This document shows positions 26,612 through 37,680 of a stretch of 64,000 nucleotides of DNA, piece after piece. The DNA is from Beaufortia kweichowensis. Its lineage: Eukaryota; Chordata; Actinopteri; Cypriniformes; Gastromyzontidae. Position 1 is the first letter of the stretch. Every line of letters starts with the position of its first letter. Made by a program: the position numbers and the translations under genes. The notes under the pieces were generated by a model. That model was not told where the DNA came from and made no database searches. It worked only from the letters and a program-made list of their open reading frames with translations. Location of the stretch: assembly GCA_019155185.1 (NCBI GenBank), contig CM032801.1, positions 3,615,616 to 3,679,615 on the forward strand, read 5' to 3'.

Positions 26612-26623
26612 CCCCCCCCCCCC
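26612..26623 (+). repeat. Poly-C run in the Rex3 5' region
   Basis: Twelve C bases in a row inside the element, probably an expansion of a shorter run in the ancestral copy and prone to sequencing or assembly error. Confidence 0.8.
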
Positions 26624-26879
26624 TTATGAGAAGGTCTATATTAAATATCGAGATCGCCGCCCGGGTATGGCGCAAGCCGGGGCCCCACCCTGGAGCCAGG
26701 CCTGGGGTTGGGGCTCAGTATCGAGCCTGGCGGCCGGTCTTACCCCATGGGATCTGCCGGGCCCAGCCCGAGAAAGGAGTGACGTGGGGCCACCTCCCGT
26801 GGGCTCACCACCTGCGGGAGGGACCGTAAGGGGCCGGTGCATTGTGGTTTGGGTGGCGGTCGAAGGCAGGGACCTCGGC

Positions 26880-27620
26880 GTGACCCAATCATCGGACACA
26901 GAACCTAACTCTAGGGACATGGAATGTCACCTGGCTGAGGGAAAGGAGCCTGAACTAGTGCGAGAGGTTGAGAGGTACCGACTAGATATAGTCGGTCTCA
27001 CCTCCACGCGACAGTTTGGGCTCTGGAACCCAACTCCTCGAAGAGGTTGGACTCTCCACTACTCTGGAGTTGGTCAGTGAGAGGCGGCCGGGCTGGAGTG
27101 GGCTTGCTTTTAGCCCCCCAGCTTAGCTGCCATGTGCTGGAGTTTACCCCAGTGAATGAGAGGGTCGTTTCCCCGCGCTTCGGGTGGGGGATAGGTCTCT
27201 TGCTGTCATTTGTGCTACGGGGCGAATGGCAGTACAGAGTACACCGCCTTCTTGGAGTCTCTGGGAGGGGTGCTGGAGAGCTCAGTCTGGGGACTCTGTC
27301 ATTTTGCTGGGGATTTCAACGCACACGTGGGCAACGACGGTGACACCTGGAGAGGCGGATTGGGAGGAACGGCCCCCTGACCTGAACTCCGAGGTGGTGT
27401 TCTGTTGTTGGACTTCTGTGCTAGTCACGGCTTGTCCATAACGTAACACCATGTTCGAGCATAAGGGTGCTCATCAGCACACCGGCAACAGAGCCCTAGG
27501 GCGGAGGTCGATGATCGACTTTGTGGTTGTTTCATCTGGCCTCCGGCATATGTCTTGGACACTCGGGTGAAGAGAGGGATGGAGCTGTCAACTGATCACT
27601 ACCTGGTGGTGAGTTGGATC
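26880..27620 (+). pseudogene. Rex3 endonuclease region, broken
   Basis: Fragments of an exonuclease/endonuclease/phosphatase-fold domain are recognisable: TLGTWNVTW near 26910, KEPELVREVERYRLDIVGLT near 26950-27000, a RAGVGLLLAPQLS segment near 27090, SGDSVILL near 27290 and a MIDFVVVSSGL segment near 27510. They fall in all three forward frames, so several single-base insertions or deletions have occurred, one of them just after the TWNVTWL motif. No functional protein is possible. Confidence 0.85.
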
Positions 27621-28299
27621 CGTTGGCCGGGAGGAAGCTGGACAGACTCGGCAGGCCCAAACGCTCTGTGAGGGTCTGTTGGGAACGCTTTGGCAGAGCC
27701 CCCTGTCAGGGGTCTTCAACTCCCACCTCCGCAGAGCTTTGAACGGATCCCGCGAGGGAGGTTTGGGGACATTGAGTCCAGAGTGGACTATGTTCTCCGC
27801 GCCCATTGTCAAAGCGCCATTCGAGTTGTGGCCGTGAAGGTCTCTGGTGCCTGGTCGTGGCGGCAACCTCCGAACCAGGTGGTGGACACGAAGTAAGTGG
27901 GATGCTGTCAAGCTGAAGAAGGAGTACTATCGAGCTTGGTTGGCTAGTGGGACTCCTGAGGCAGCTGATGGGTACCCGGCAGGCCAAGCGGACTTCCCGT
28001 GCACGGGTGGTTGTGGGAGGCAAAAACTCGGGCCTGGGAAGAGTTCGGTGAGGACATGGAGAAGGATTATCGGTCGGCCTCGAAGAGGTTCTGGCAAACT
28101 GTCCGCTCTCAGGAGGGGAAAGCGTGCCCTACCAACACTGTATATAGTGGAGGTGGGGGCTCTGCTGACCTCAACTGGGGATATTGTCGGGCGGTGGAAG
28201 GAATACTTTGAGGATCTCCTCAACTCCTGCCAACACGCCCCTCCACTGAGGAGGCAGAGGCTGGGGACGCTGGGATGGGCTCAGACATCACCCGGGCTG

Positions 28300-29798
28300 A
28301 AGTCAGCCGAGGTAGTTGAGAAGCTCCCGGTGGCAAGGCTCCGGGTGGGCGAGATCCCGCCCTGAGTACCTCAAGTCTCTGGATGAAGTGGGGCTGTCTT
28401 GGCTGACACGCCTCTGCAACATCAGCGTGGAGGTCGGGGACAGTGCCTCTGGACTGGCAGACCGGGTGGTGGTCCCCTCTATAAGAAGGGGACCGGAGGG
28501 TGTGTTCCAACTACAGGGGGATCACACTCCTCAGCCTCCCGGGAAAGTCTCCATGCCAGGGTACTGGAGAGGAGAATTCGGTCCGATAGTTGAACCTCGG
28601 ATACAGGAGGAACAATGCGGCTTTTGGTCCTGGTCGTGGAACACTGGACCAGCTCTATACCCTCTTTAGGATACTGGAGGGTTCATGGGAGTTTGCTCAA
28701 CCAGTCCACATGTGTTTTGTGGATCTGGAGAAGGCATTCGACCGTGTCCCTCGCAGTGTTCTGTGGGGGTGCTCTGGGAATACGGGTCCGGAGGCCCTTT
28801 GCTAGGGGGCTGTCCGTCCCTGTATGACCAGAGCAGGAGCATGGTTCGCATTGCCAGCAGTAAGTCAGACTTCGTTCCCAGTGCGTGTTGGACTCCTGCA
28901 GGGCTGCCCTTTGTCACCGGTCCTGTTCACTATCTTCATGGACAGGGATTTCTAGGCGCAGCCAGGGACCGGAGGGGGTCCGGGTTTGGTGACCACAGGA
29001 TCTCATCTCTGCTTTTGCAGATGATGTTGTCCTGTTGGCTTCATCAGGCCAGGACCTACAGCGGGCACTGGGGCAGTTTGCAGCTGAGTGTGAAGCGGCT
29101 GGGATGAGAATCAGCACCTCCAAATCTGAGGCCATGGTCCTCAGCCGGAAAAAGGGTGGCTTGTCCCTCCAGGTCGGTGGGGGAGCTCCTGCCACAGGTG
29201 GAGGGAGCTTAAGTATCTTGGGGTCTTATTCACGAGTGAGGGAAGGATGGAGCGAGAGATCGACAGACGGATCGGTGCAGCTTCTGCAGTAATGCGGTCG
29301 ATGTACCGGTCTGTCGTGGGTAAAGAAGGAGCTGAGCCACAAGGCAAAGCTCTCGATTTACGTCGATCTATCGTTCCTACTCTCACCTATGGTCATGAGC
29401 TTTGGGTCATGACCGAAAGGGTGAGATCCAGGATACAAGCGGCTGAAATGAGTTTCCTCCGCCGGGTGGTTGGGCGCTCCCTTAGAGATAGGGTGAGGAG
29501 CTCGGTCACTCGGGGGGAGCTCGGAGTAGATCCGCTGCTCCTCCACATCGAGAGAGGCCAGCTGAGGTGGCTTGGGCATCTGTTTCGATGCCTCCTGGAC
29601 GCCTCCCAAGGGAGGTGTTCTGGCATGTCCCACCGGGAGGAGGCCCCGGGAAGACCCAGAACACGCTGGAGAGACTATGTCTCTCGGCTGGCCTGGGAAC
29701 GCCGGGTCCCCGAGGAGGAGTTGGAGGAAGTGTCTGGGGAGAGGGAAGTCTGGGCGTCCCTGCTTAGACTGCTGCCCCCGCGACCCGGTCCCGGATAA
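28300..29798 (+). pseudogene. Rex3 reverse transcriptase region, broken
   Basis: RT motifs in order: PEYLKSLDEVGLSWLTRLCN near 28360-28420, FVDLEKAFDRVP near 28716-28752, the catalytic FADD at 29014-29025 followed by VVLLASSGQDLQRALGQF, then ISTSKSEAMVLSRKK near 29110. The longest surviving frame is 29247-29798 (183 codons) and carries the C-terminal EIDRRIGAASAVMRSMYRSV, AEMSFLRRVVGRSLRDRVRS and GRPRTRWRDYVSRLAWER blocks, ending in a TAA just before the tail. The motifs hop among all three frames, so the enzyme is dead even though FADD itself is intact. Confidence 0.9.
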
Positions 29799-31158
29799 GC
29801 GGAGGAAAATGGATGGATGGATGGATACATCAGGATACAAATAAATTTAGGAACATATTGTAGATCTATCATATCTTTTTTTCCACACAATGTCTGATTA
29901 AGACTGGTTTTATTGTGTTTTAAATGTTGTGTTTTTACTGCTTTAAGAAGTTTTTTCTTATTATTTTTCTTTCTTAATTCCCTTCATAGATTTATTTTCA
30001 GTAATTTACATACAGAAGGTACAATTAAACCCTGAATGTTGTCAATTCTTAAAAAAACTGTACGTGTAACAAAAAATATTACTGAAAATTTTTCAGATTA
30101 ATTTTTTATTTAACTAAGCCAAGTGTATCGTTACACCACTGCTTACTAAGAAAGCATCAACCTAACACACATACTCAAATGAAACATTTGACCTTTGGAA
30201 AACTTTTGTCCTTATACCTGCCAAACTCATAACGCCCATCAGCGGGAAGCTCTCGCTGAGATGTCCATTTCTAGCCGAGATGAGAGATGAGGATGGCACA
30301 CCAACAAAAGCCTTCAAGCTGGATGAACAACCCCCAACCACAGAGCTACTGTATGTCAGTCCAAATAGGAATCAGACTATAAGAAAGAAGAGAACGCAAG
30401 AACGGCAGAGAAGAGCTAATACCCCTTGTTAAACTTGCAGCTTAATGTATTGTGTAGGCCGTTGGTGTGTAGAGAAAATACTTTTTCTGCCATCTCTTCC
30501 ATTATTCAGTTTGTGTGTTAGCTATCGCACAAACACCTCCGCTCTCACGGGTCTTTTGGTTCATTTCACAATGCCCTGGATACGGTCTAGGGCTAAATGT
30601 GGGCAGCAGCTGATATCAGAGCTTCCAAGAAAAGCCTTTGAATAAATGTCTATTTAGCCCACTTTTAAAAAGACAGAGGATTACCCCCGCCAGCCAAACC
30701 CTCTCTAGGAATGACGGGACGACGTGCACATCTGCTGTATGTTAGATATGTGCTCTCAGATGATCATGCTGAGACACCATTTATACATGTTTTTCTTAAA
30801 AGCAATCCTTTTAATTGCTTTACAGTCGAAGGGTTTGTTCATTAGTGCCTGATGAATTAATTTAATGAATTGCATAATAATGAAAGAAGCTTTTTCACAC
30901 AGCTCTACACTTAGATGCTTTGAAGAGCGGATACAAACAAACAACAAATATTGAATTTCATCTATATTCTGTTCACTATGAACTGGACACTACAGTGACC
31001 ACGCACTCCCTTCACACCTACATGCTGAAAGCTCTTAAAAAAAGGTTCTTTCACATAACCTAAATTAATATTTGCATGTGAGCCGTTTGTAGGATGATTT
31101 CCACAAAGACTGTAAACACTGTGGCACTTTTACAATTATGGTTTAGACAGCCTAATAT

Positions 31159-31438
31159 GGGCAATTCCATGCAATTTATAACATTACCATAAAAAACAGT
31201 TTTTATTTTAAAAGTTTTTTATCATACTGATGGCTCAGATGACAATATTTGGTGATTTTAAATACAAATTTGAGGTCTCTCTCAAAGTATGATTTTTCAT
31301 AGTCAGGTAAAATGACAGAGCTGTTGCATCCATAACAGTCCATATTCCTCATAAATGAGCGAATAAAAAATAAAATAACTATTTTCTGTTCTTTAAAGAG
31401 TCATCTCTTCTCTATTGGTTGTTAAGTGTTTGCCATTA
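31159..31438. mobile_element. TIR element with GGGCAATTCCA end, third copy, truncated
   Basis: It opens GGGCAATTCCATGCA and carries GAGGTCTCTCTCAAAG, ATGATTTTTCATAGTCAGGT and CATAACAGTCCATATTCCTC, collinear with the copy at 21219. Similarity stops soon after TCATCTCTTCTC, so the far half is missing. Confidence 0.65.
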
Positions 31439-31445
31439 AAGATCT

Positions 31446-31507
31446 AACCAACAGTGATGTCGTCATATTGATTTCATACTGAATTCTGATTAGATTAATC
31501 CACTTTA
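31446..31507 (+). repeat. 62-bp inverted repeat, left arm
   Basis: Starts AACCAACAGTGATGTCGTCA. The complement of this arm recurs at 34042-34103 with about two or three differences. A looser relative (GGCCAATCAGAATCAAGTAT) is at about 39726. The arms could be the ends of a 2.66-kb element or two pieces of one repeat family. Confidence 0.8.
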
Positions 31508-32166
31508 TACGCCATCTATTTACCATTTATAGATTTACGCTGAGTGTCATGACAACAGAACCAGAAGACTAAAGCCAGAACTCCAATGCTCTTCTTATGG
31601 TGCCTTGCAAGAACTGCTATTTCCTTCAAAAAATGCTAATGTAGTCATTTTCGTTATCTGGATAAAACAGATGAGAAATTAAAGCAAAGGTCAGTTATCA
31701 TTAATGATTTTATCTAAAAAGCTAGAGCATATTTTATTCACACAGCTATAATTATAAAACAGAATTACGACTGCACATTTTTTAAATATCCCTGTACCGT
31801 CCTTTACGTCTGCCTGGTATTTTATTTAGAACTTATATACGTTCATTAAATGCACTATAATGCTAAATGTCAGGAAAATATGGCCTCAGTCAGTACGACC
31901 AGAAATAGCTGTGATGCAATAAAGATGCATTTCAGAGAAAATTTAATTTCTCTCTCTCCTCATTCAATGTCCTTGTTTGCATAACCTGTCAATCTCACCA
32001 CCATCCCTTATCACCGCATAATCCTAAAAGATGTGACTGCCAGACGCCCGTGAAGCAAAACCACAGTCGCGTGCGTCAGGTCCTGCAGGGCATTTTGTGA
32101 ATTCTGCTTTCCCCTCCCTATATAATTCTTGGAAAAGCACATGGGGTTGTACCAGTTATGCCTGCC

Positions 32167-32201
32167 GGATACTAGCATATGAGGATGGATTCTATGATGT
32201 A
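32167..32201 (+). repeat. 35-bp perfect direct repeat, copy 1
   Basis: Starts GGATACTAGCATATGAGG and is identical over 35 bases to 34107-34141. It lies inside a GC-richer block. Confidence 0.9.
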
Positions 32202-32535
32202 GCGAAAGAGAAAAGATTGTGCTGCCCGCTGGGGCGCTGGCACATCGGACTCCTCGTGTGCCAGGAAGCACGGAGTAGGCCTGAAAAACCACGTCAGCGA
32301 CTTTGGCACAGAGTGCACTCATAGGTCATCTTTGCACTCAGCTCTGCCTAAAGATTAAGTCATCTGAAAATGAAAAATCTATATCAATTACAAATCGATT
32401 TTACTTTCATCATGTTGATAAACATACAGGATATTGGCTGTTAAACTCCAAAATGAGGAAAAATGCACCAAAACTATAATGAAATGAAATTCTAATACAC
32501 AATCACAATAATTAAATGATTTAAGTAGCTCTTAT

Positions 32536-32655
32536 GTTACATTTGGCAGACACCTTAATCCAAAGCAATTTACAGTGCATTCAATCAACACATTTTTTAC
32601 GAGTCTGTGTGATCTTTGGGGATCAAACCCATGACTTGTATTGCTAACACAATTC
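32536..32655. repeat. TTTGGCAGA dispersed repeat, copy 2
   Basis: ACATTTGGCAGACACCTTAA, then TCCAAAGCAATTTACAGTGC and GGGGATCAAACCCATGACTT, the same family as 15811. Confidence 0.7.
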
Positions 32656-34041
32656 TCGAACAATTTAGCTACAGACAGTTTTCATTTGCTCTTCTGCATA
32701 TTTCACAATCATCATAGTTTATTGTCATCATATCTGACATCTGCCATTTAATATGGCCCTGTTTAAAACAATGTGGATGACAAAATTGTTATTAAATAAA
32801 GACATTTATAAACAAAGTCAACAGTTAAAGAGCTTGTATGACTTTGAAAGTATAGAATATACAGTTTTGTAGTTGATTTTTCCATGATTTTGGAGCTTGA
32901 AAGACTCTCTGTTCGCTTTGATCATGTGTCATTAAACTGACCGGCCAATACATTAACATTTTATCATTAACATTCTATCATATGTGCTTAAAAAGTAAAT
33001 TACGACAGACTTTTTACTTTTGTTGTTCCTTTAAGCGATATAAATCTGGGCTACTTTAACCTGTAAGTAACCTCTAACTTTAACCTTTTTAGCATTTACT
33101 CCTCAAGATACTAAAAGTGCAAACTAAAAACTGTTCTTTACCACCAGGTAACATTAAAAGAATAAACAGAGAAAAGAGAGAGAGAGAGAACACAAGATAA
33201 AGGCAGACTCACTTTCCTTTCATCCTGTTACTGTTCTTCACACCAGAGCATGCGGTCTATGAGTCACAGCCTCATGTGCTCTCGCTCTCATTGGTCATTT
33301 GAACAGGGTGTGACAGAGGCGAGATAAACAGACAGAAGCGGCACAGGAAACATCACCACACAGATTGTCATGTCAGGAGCACAGGCTGCTGCGGATTCAA
33401 ACTCGAACCTTCCAACAAAACTAAAGAATAAATATCTGATGGTGTTATCCTGATCACTGCTAAAACAAAAGGTCATTCTCAGAACCTCATAAACGAATGA
33501 ATGTCAACATAGACTTCAGTTTAATTGATGGTGCTTACAATATTACACCATGGCGGTTTCTCAGACATGCCTTACAATTATTTACTTAGTTAAATTAGGA
33601 GATTTAAGTAGCTTTTATAAATGTGCCTTAGAAATAACATTACTGTTGTGCATTTTGGTGCAAAACAACAGCACTGATATATTTTAAGATATGTTGTTTT
33701 CAGTTAAAACAGCTCAAACATGCATTTTAATCTGGGACTAGGTTTGTCTATGAAAACAGGCCTTCGATTTTAGGGTTCGCTAGGAAGAATAATATGAAGT
33801 TTTAAACTTTGGTGCATTAAATGTGAGTGATGCTCACTTCAATCCAATCTGACTCAGTTATGTACCTGGAAGATGAAACGGGTGAAAAACTTCAATTACA
33901 TATTAAAAAATGAACCAGGATATTATAAAACTTGAAGTGGACATGTTTGAATTGGCAACAACACCATACAGTAGCAAACAGACAGGATTATCATGTCGTC
34001 AAGTAAACACAAACCTCACGTTTTCTTACAAAAAAGTGGAT

Positions 34042-34103
34042 TAAAGTGGATTAAGCCAATCAGAATTCAGTATGAAATCAATATGACGACATCACTGTTG
34101 GTT
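34042..34103 (-). repeat. 62-bp inverted repeat, right arm
   Basis: Ends ATCACTGTTGGTT, the reverse complement of the arm at 31446-31507. Three bases later the second 35-bp direct repeat begins. Confidence 0.8.
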
Positions 34104-34106
34104 TCA

Positions 34107-34141
34107 GGATACTAGCATATGAGGATGGATTCTATGATGTA
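34107..34141 (+). repeat. 35-bp perfect direct repeat, copy 2
   Basis: Identical to 32167-32201. It starts three bases after the right arm of the inverted repeat; flanks to the right are unrelated to those of copy 1. Confidence 0.9.
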
Positions 34142-36039
34142 CAAGGGCACATCTAACTCTGGTTCACTGCTGTGTACAACGTCTTCTAAACACTGTTAAG
34201 GATCGCAGAAAAGCTCTTAAGCATGATATGAGTGCATTAGATATTAAATGTGTAAGTCTGAATAGCACTCTCGAGAAGAGATTGTATTCATCATCTACAA
34301 TGACAGCTAGCAGGATTTACAGTCTCAAACGTCTTTTCATTACATTGACAACACCAATTACAACACGATGCATCAACGTAGGCTGCTAAACCTCATAATG
34401 ATGAGATGGGGGTTTGCGTGTGACTAGAGTGTGAAAAGCGATTAATGCAAATCTGGAAATGTACCAAAAGATGCACGCTTTATTCCTGATGGATCGTCAT
34501 GCCTGTTGCCATGGCGCAGTCTTGAGAAAAAAACACAACTTGGTCAGAAGAGCAGAGAACAAAAACATGATCGTAATTATCATTCATCACAAAATACAGT
34601 ATTTAAAGAAACTCTCAAGGGTTATGACTCGAAGTGCATTAGGGATAATCGAGGGTGGAGAGCAATGTTTGCAATAATCTTAATTTCATTGAGACATTTA
34701 TTGCATGCTGGGATCAGTTTCAGGTGCGCTGACGGTATGTTTTCACTTGCACGCGTAATACGGGTCTATTTTAGGTCTGTTGTTATTTCTCAGGTTCTAT
34801 CTCTGTGCAGCAGAATGTGTGTCTTGCGTATTGCACAGTACAGCAAATCATATGATATTCCTCATACAAAGACCCATAAACTTCCCCGTGCACCGGCATC
34901 AACTCCATCATTCACTCGTGACAGGCGTCACAGCTGGGAGAGAATCCCTGCTCACTGCAGATAAAGCACACAGGCCATGGGACAAATATATCATCCTGCC
35001 TTCCAGGTGTACAGTATTAAACAATACAGCTAAACCAGGAACAAAGAAATCAACAGCTGTCAGGAGAACATACTGGTAACAAAACAAATGAAATGGGTGT
35101 ACAATCAGCATTGCAACATTTTTTAATGAATAGCTCACCAACAAATTTGAAACAAGGCATTATTTATTCATCCTGTTTTTCTAAATTGGTATACTGTTAT
35201 GTGGAATAACTAAAAAATATTCCAAAGAAACATGGCCTGCTCATTAAAGCACAATTGCTGACGAGTTTAATAAATCCACAACATTCCTTTCAACAAAATA
35301 TTCTAACAATGTCCTTGGCTAAAAACACTGACCTTGCTTACACTTTCAGATGCTCAAGTTGCAGAATGTGCATGAGCACAAAATATTCTTTACAGCACAC
35401 TACGTAATGTTGTGTACAATGTTTAAAATGCTTTTTAAAAAAAACCTCTGACTGTTCTGCTCCTTAAATACTAAAGTTCATACAAATATTACAAACAGTA
35501 TAAAAGGCACGACAACACAATTCTGACACAACAAATTAACCACAATTCACCTAAACTTTAGTTAAGAGCTTTAGTATACGAAGCACAAAATGCAATGTGT
35601 GATTGTTGCTTTAAAATAACTTCTAACTAATAAATTAATACATTATTTTTAAATAATTAATACTAGTCATAAACACAATGCTGGCATTAAATAACTCGTG
35701 TCTGCTTACTGTATTTAATGTGAACCACAGTCATAAATGACTATATTCACTCACTACCCTTATAGTGAACTGCTGACAGTTATTAGACATCTTCTGCATC
35801 TCTCAGGACTCTACAGTAACATAACACTAACTGGCAGCTGTTTTATCTACTGATGCGCTTAAGAGTCTTAATGGATAAAGATCAACGTAACTTAAACTTT
35901 CACAATCTCAAGTTTCTCAACCGTTTATCATGCACACTGCAACTTTAGTTTACTATGACACACTAGCATGCACTGGTAAAAAGTAAAAAACAACGTAAAA
36001 GTATTTAAAGTTAATACACCTACAAATGTTACTTGCAGA

Positions 36040-36467
36040 TAGGGCTGGGCGATATGGCAAAAATGTAAAGTCGATAATTTTTTCCCATATTGATCGATAA
36101 CGATATATATTTCGATATATAAACTGTTAATGCTGCCAGCTTTAAAAGAGTATCCCAACTATGACTTTTTGTCGACAATTTCATCATTTTTGGATAATAA
36201 CTTGAGGTTAGTTTCACTTTGGTCGCTGCTTCCACTTATTTTTGTCATCCTCGTGCCGAGTTTGCTTTGCAAAGTGCCGTAGGAAATTGACTTTGTTCTT
36301 TGATGTGAACGTTAAAAGCCGACGCTGATTGGCTGTTGTTGCATATTTCTGCTGTGTGATTGGCTCTTATATTATTCCATATCAGGTAAAATGCCTAGAG
36401 CTTATCATCGTTATCGACATATATTTTATCGCGATTCGATATGATATCGTTTATCGGCACAGCCCTA
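36040..36467. mobile_element. hAT MITE, 428 bp, with perfect 8-bp target duplication
   Basis: It begins TAGGGCTGGGCGATATGG and ends ATCGGCACAGCCCTA, a pair of short inverted ends typical of hAT elements. CTTGCAGA flanks both sides (36032-36039 and 36468-36475). Subterminal ATCGATAACGATA and TATCGTTATCGAC motifs repeat near both ends. No transposase remains. The intact duplication suggests a fairly recent insertion. Confidence 0.92.
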
Positions 36468-36773
36468 CTTGCAGAAGTATTAAAACAGATTTTAAAATGT
36501 CATGTCACATAATGTGATGTCAAATTAGTACAGGGGCAAGTTGTCACGTTTGTTTTACATGCTGTGATTTTATACACTATAACAAGTAGAGTTCTTATGT
36601 AATTATTTTTGCATGTTACATTTCATCCAGTTAATAAATCACTTTATGAGTTCATAAAATGGCCTTGAAAATATTCTAAATACAGATTTATCTTTTAACA
36701 TCACATATTACTTCATGTTAAAAAATTAAAAGGTATTCTTTTTAAATCAGTGTTAATATGAAGCAAGGTCCTA

Positions 36774-37006
36774 GTGTGACAACTTACCCCATATACTGTA
36801 GTGTAAAAGCATGCACTGATTAAAAGTCAATGTGTGTTGAATAAACTGTTTAATAAAAATAAATTCCCTTTACTTGTAGATAAGATATATATATATCATA
36901 GACTGTAAGATACAGTAGATGTCTATACAGACATAAACTTTTCTTTGAGAAACATTTATTAGAGTAAATGATGTGACAGCTTACCCCATCTAGTGTAAAA
37001 GCATGC
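36774..37006. repeat. Short direct repeat pair with GTGACAACTTACCCC
   Basis: GTGACAACTTACCCCAT followed by AGTGTAAAAGCATGC occurs at 36774-36814 and, slightly shorter, at 36972-37006. The complement GGGGCAAGTTGTCAC is at 36533-36547. It probably belongs to one repetitive element. Confidence 0.6.
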
Positions 37007-37373
37007 CCTACTCAAGGTGTGATGAAAAAACTCAAATTATTATACTTTCCTGAATGAAACAGGTAGAAAGGTAAACAGCTGTACCCTTAGGAAAGATTGC
37101 CCAGGTTTTACTATAGTAGTTTTTGGTGGATTGATTACCATTAGTATGATCTTACTTTTACTGCACTTCAAACATCATGGATATAGTAAATGTGTTGCTA
37201 TTGCAGAATAAACTATGGTTAATGTAGTAAAACCACGGTCGATTGTCTTATTTGTAGGAATCGAAACATAAAAAAATAAACGAACCCACTGGAATGAAAA
37301 GTACAGTTATACTGTTGCTGTGAGGAATCTCGTGCACACAGTAAACAATGAAACTACAACTCTGTCAATCATC

Positions 37374-37399
37374 GTAATCATCATCATCATCATCATCAT
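37374..37399. repeat. TCA trinucleotide run
   Basis: About eight TCA units lie immediately inside intron 1, about 20 bases from the predicted exon 1 donor. Confidence 0.85.
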
Positions 37400-37439
37400 G
37401 CGTATGCCCGAGCTTACCTTGCGTTAGATCAGATATGAT

Positions 37440-37478
37440 CTACTTTGTCCGACGCTCCAGATCCGTGCCCGCGATCAT
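37440..37478 (-). CDS. Upstream ORF 2 in predicted zmat4 leader (12 codons)
   Basis: ATG at 37478 reads MIAGTDLERRTK and stops at TAG, 22 bases before the exon 1 donor and so about 22 bases before the zmat4 start codon in the spliced message. Such a close upstream ORF would be expected to lower translation of the main frame. It depends on the exon 1 model being right. Confidence 0.35.
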   Translation of the reverse strand: MIAGTDLERRTK

Positions 37479-37599
37479 TCGCCGGAGTTGATCGCACCTG
37501 TATCCGACAAACTTCCGATCACTCGCAGTTCAGAGCTCAAACACAAGAACAATTTCCCGACAGCACTTGAACTATACCGGATCCTGCGATGTCCTGATA

Positions 37600-37680
37600 T
37601 TATATGCGATCCTTTCCGTCCATAAACCGAGAGATCGTGAAAGATGATCGGAGAGTGAGAGGAGCGCGCGGCGACGCCAT
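37600..37680 (-). CDS. Upstream ORF 1 in predicted zmat4 leader (26 codons)
   Basis: ATG at 37680 with G at +4 (ATGGCG) opens 26 codons, MASPRAPLTLRSSFTISRFM and six more, ending at TAA. If transcription starts near 37685, as the TATA-like box suggests, the leader before this ATG would be only a few bases and initiation would be poor. An upstream start of transcription would make it a real uORF. There is no known homologue. Confidence 0.3.
   Translation of the reverse strand: MASPRAPLTLRSSFTISRFMDGKDRI

Larger units (their letters stand above)
26465..29825 (+). mobile_element. Rex3-like RTE-clade LINE, near full length, inactive
   Basis: This is a non-LTR retrotransposon encoding an apurinic endonuclease and a reverse transcriptase, inserted in zmat4 intron 1 in antisense orientation. 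A 13-bp target duplication TACATCAGGATAC flanks it (26452-26464 and 29826-29838). The 3' end is a short (GATG)n tail directly after the last codons, as in Rex3. The region at 28895-28920 and the block at 28455-28475 match the conserved sites I recall being used to amplify Rex3 in fish. It is far more GC-rich than its surroundings. The 3.36-kb length suggests little or no 5' truncation. Confidence 0.92.
26378..29885 (+). repeat. Tandem duplication, unit B, split by the Rex3 insertion
   Basis: The left part (26378-26464) and right part (29839-29885) together make a second 135-bp unit aligned with unit A. Rex3 and one copy of its target duplication lie between them. Confidence 0.85.

Noticed and set aside
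26465..29825. Rex3 as a possibly active element because FADD and long C-terminal frames survive
   Set aside because: Conserved blocks fall in all three forward frames throughout, so neither the endonuclease nor the reverse transcriptase can be made.
34506..34964. 152-codon plus-strand open frame
   Set aside because: No family resemblance, mixed composition, no splice or promoter context; probably accidental.
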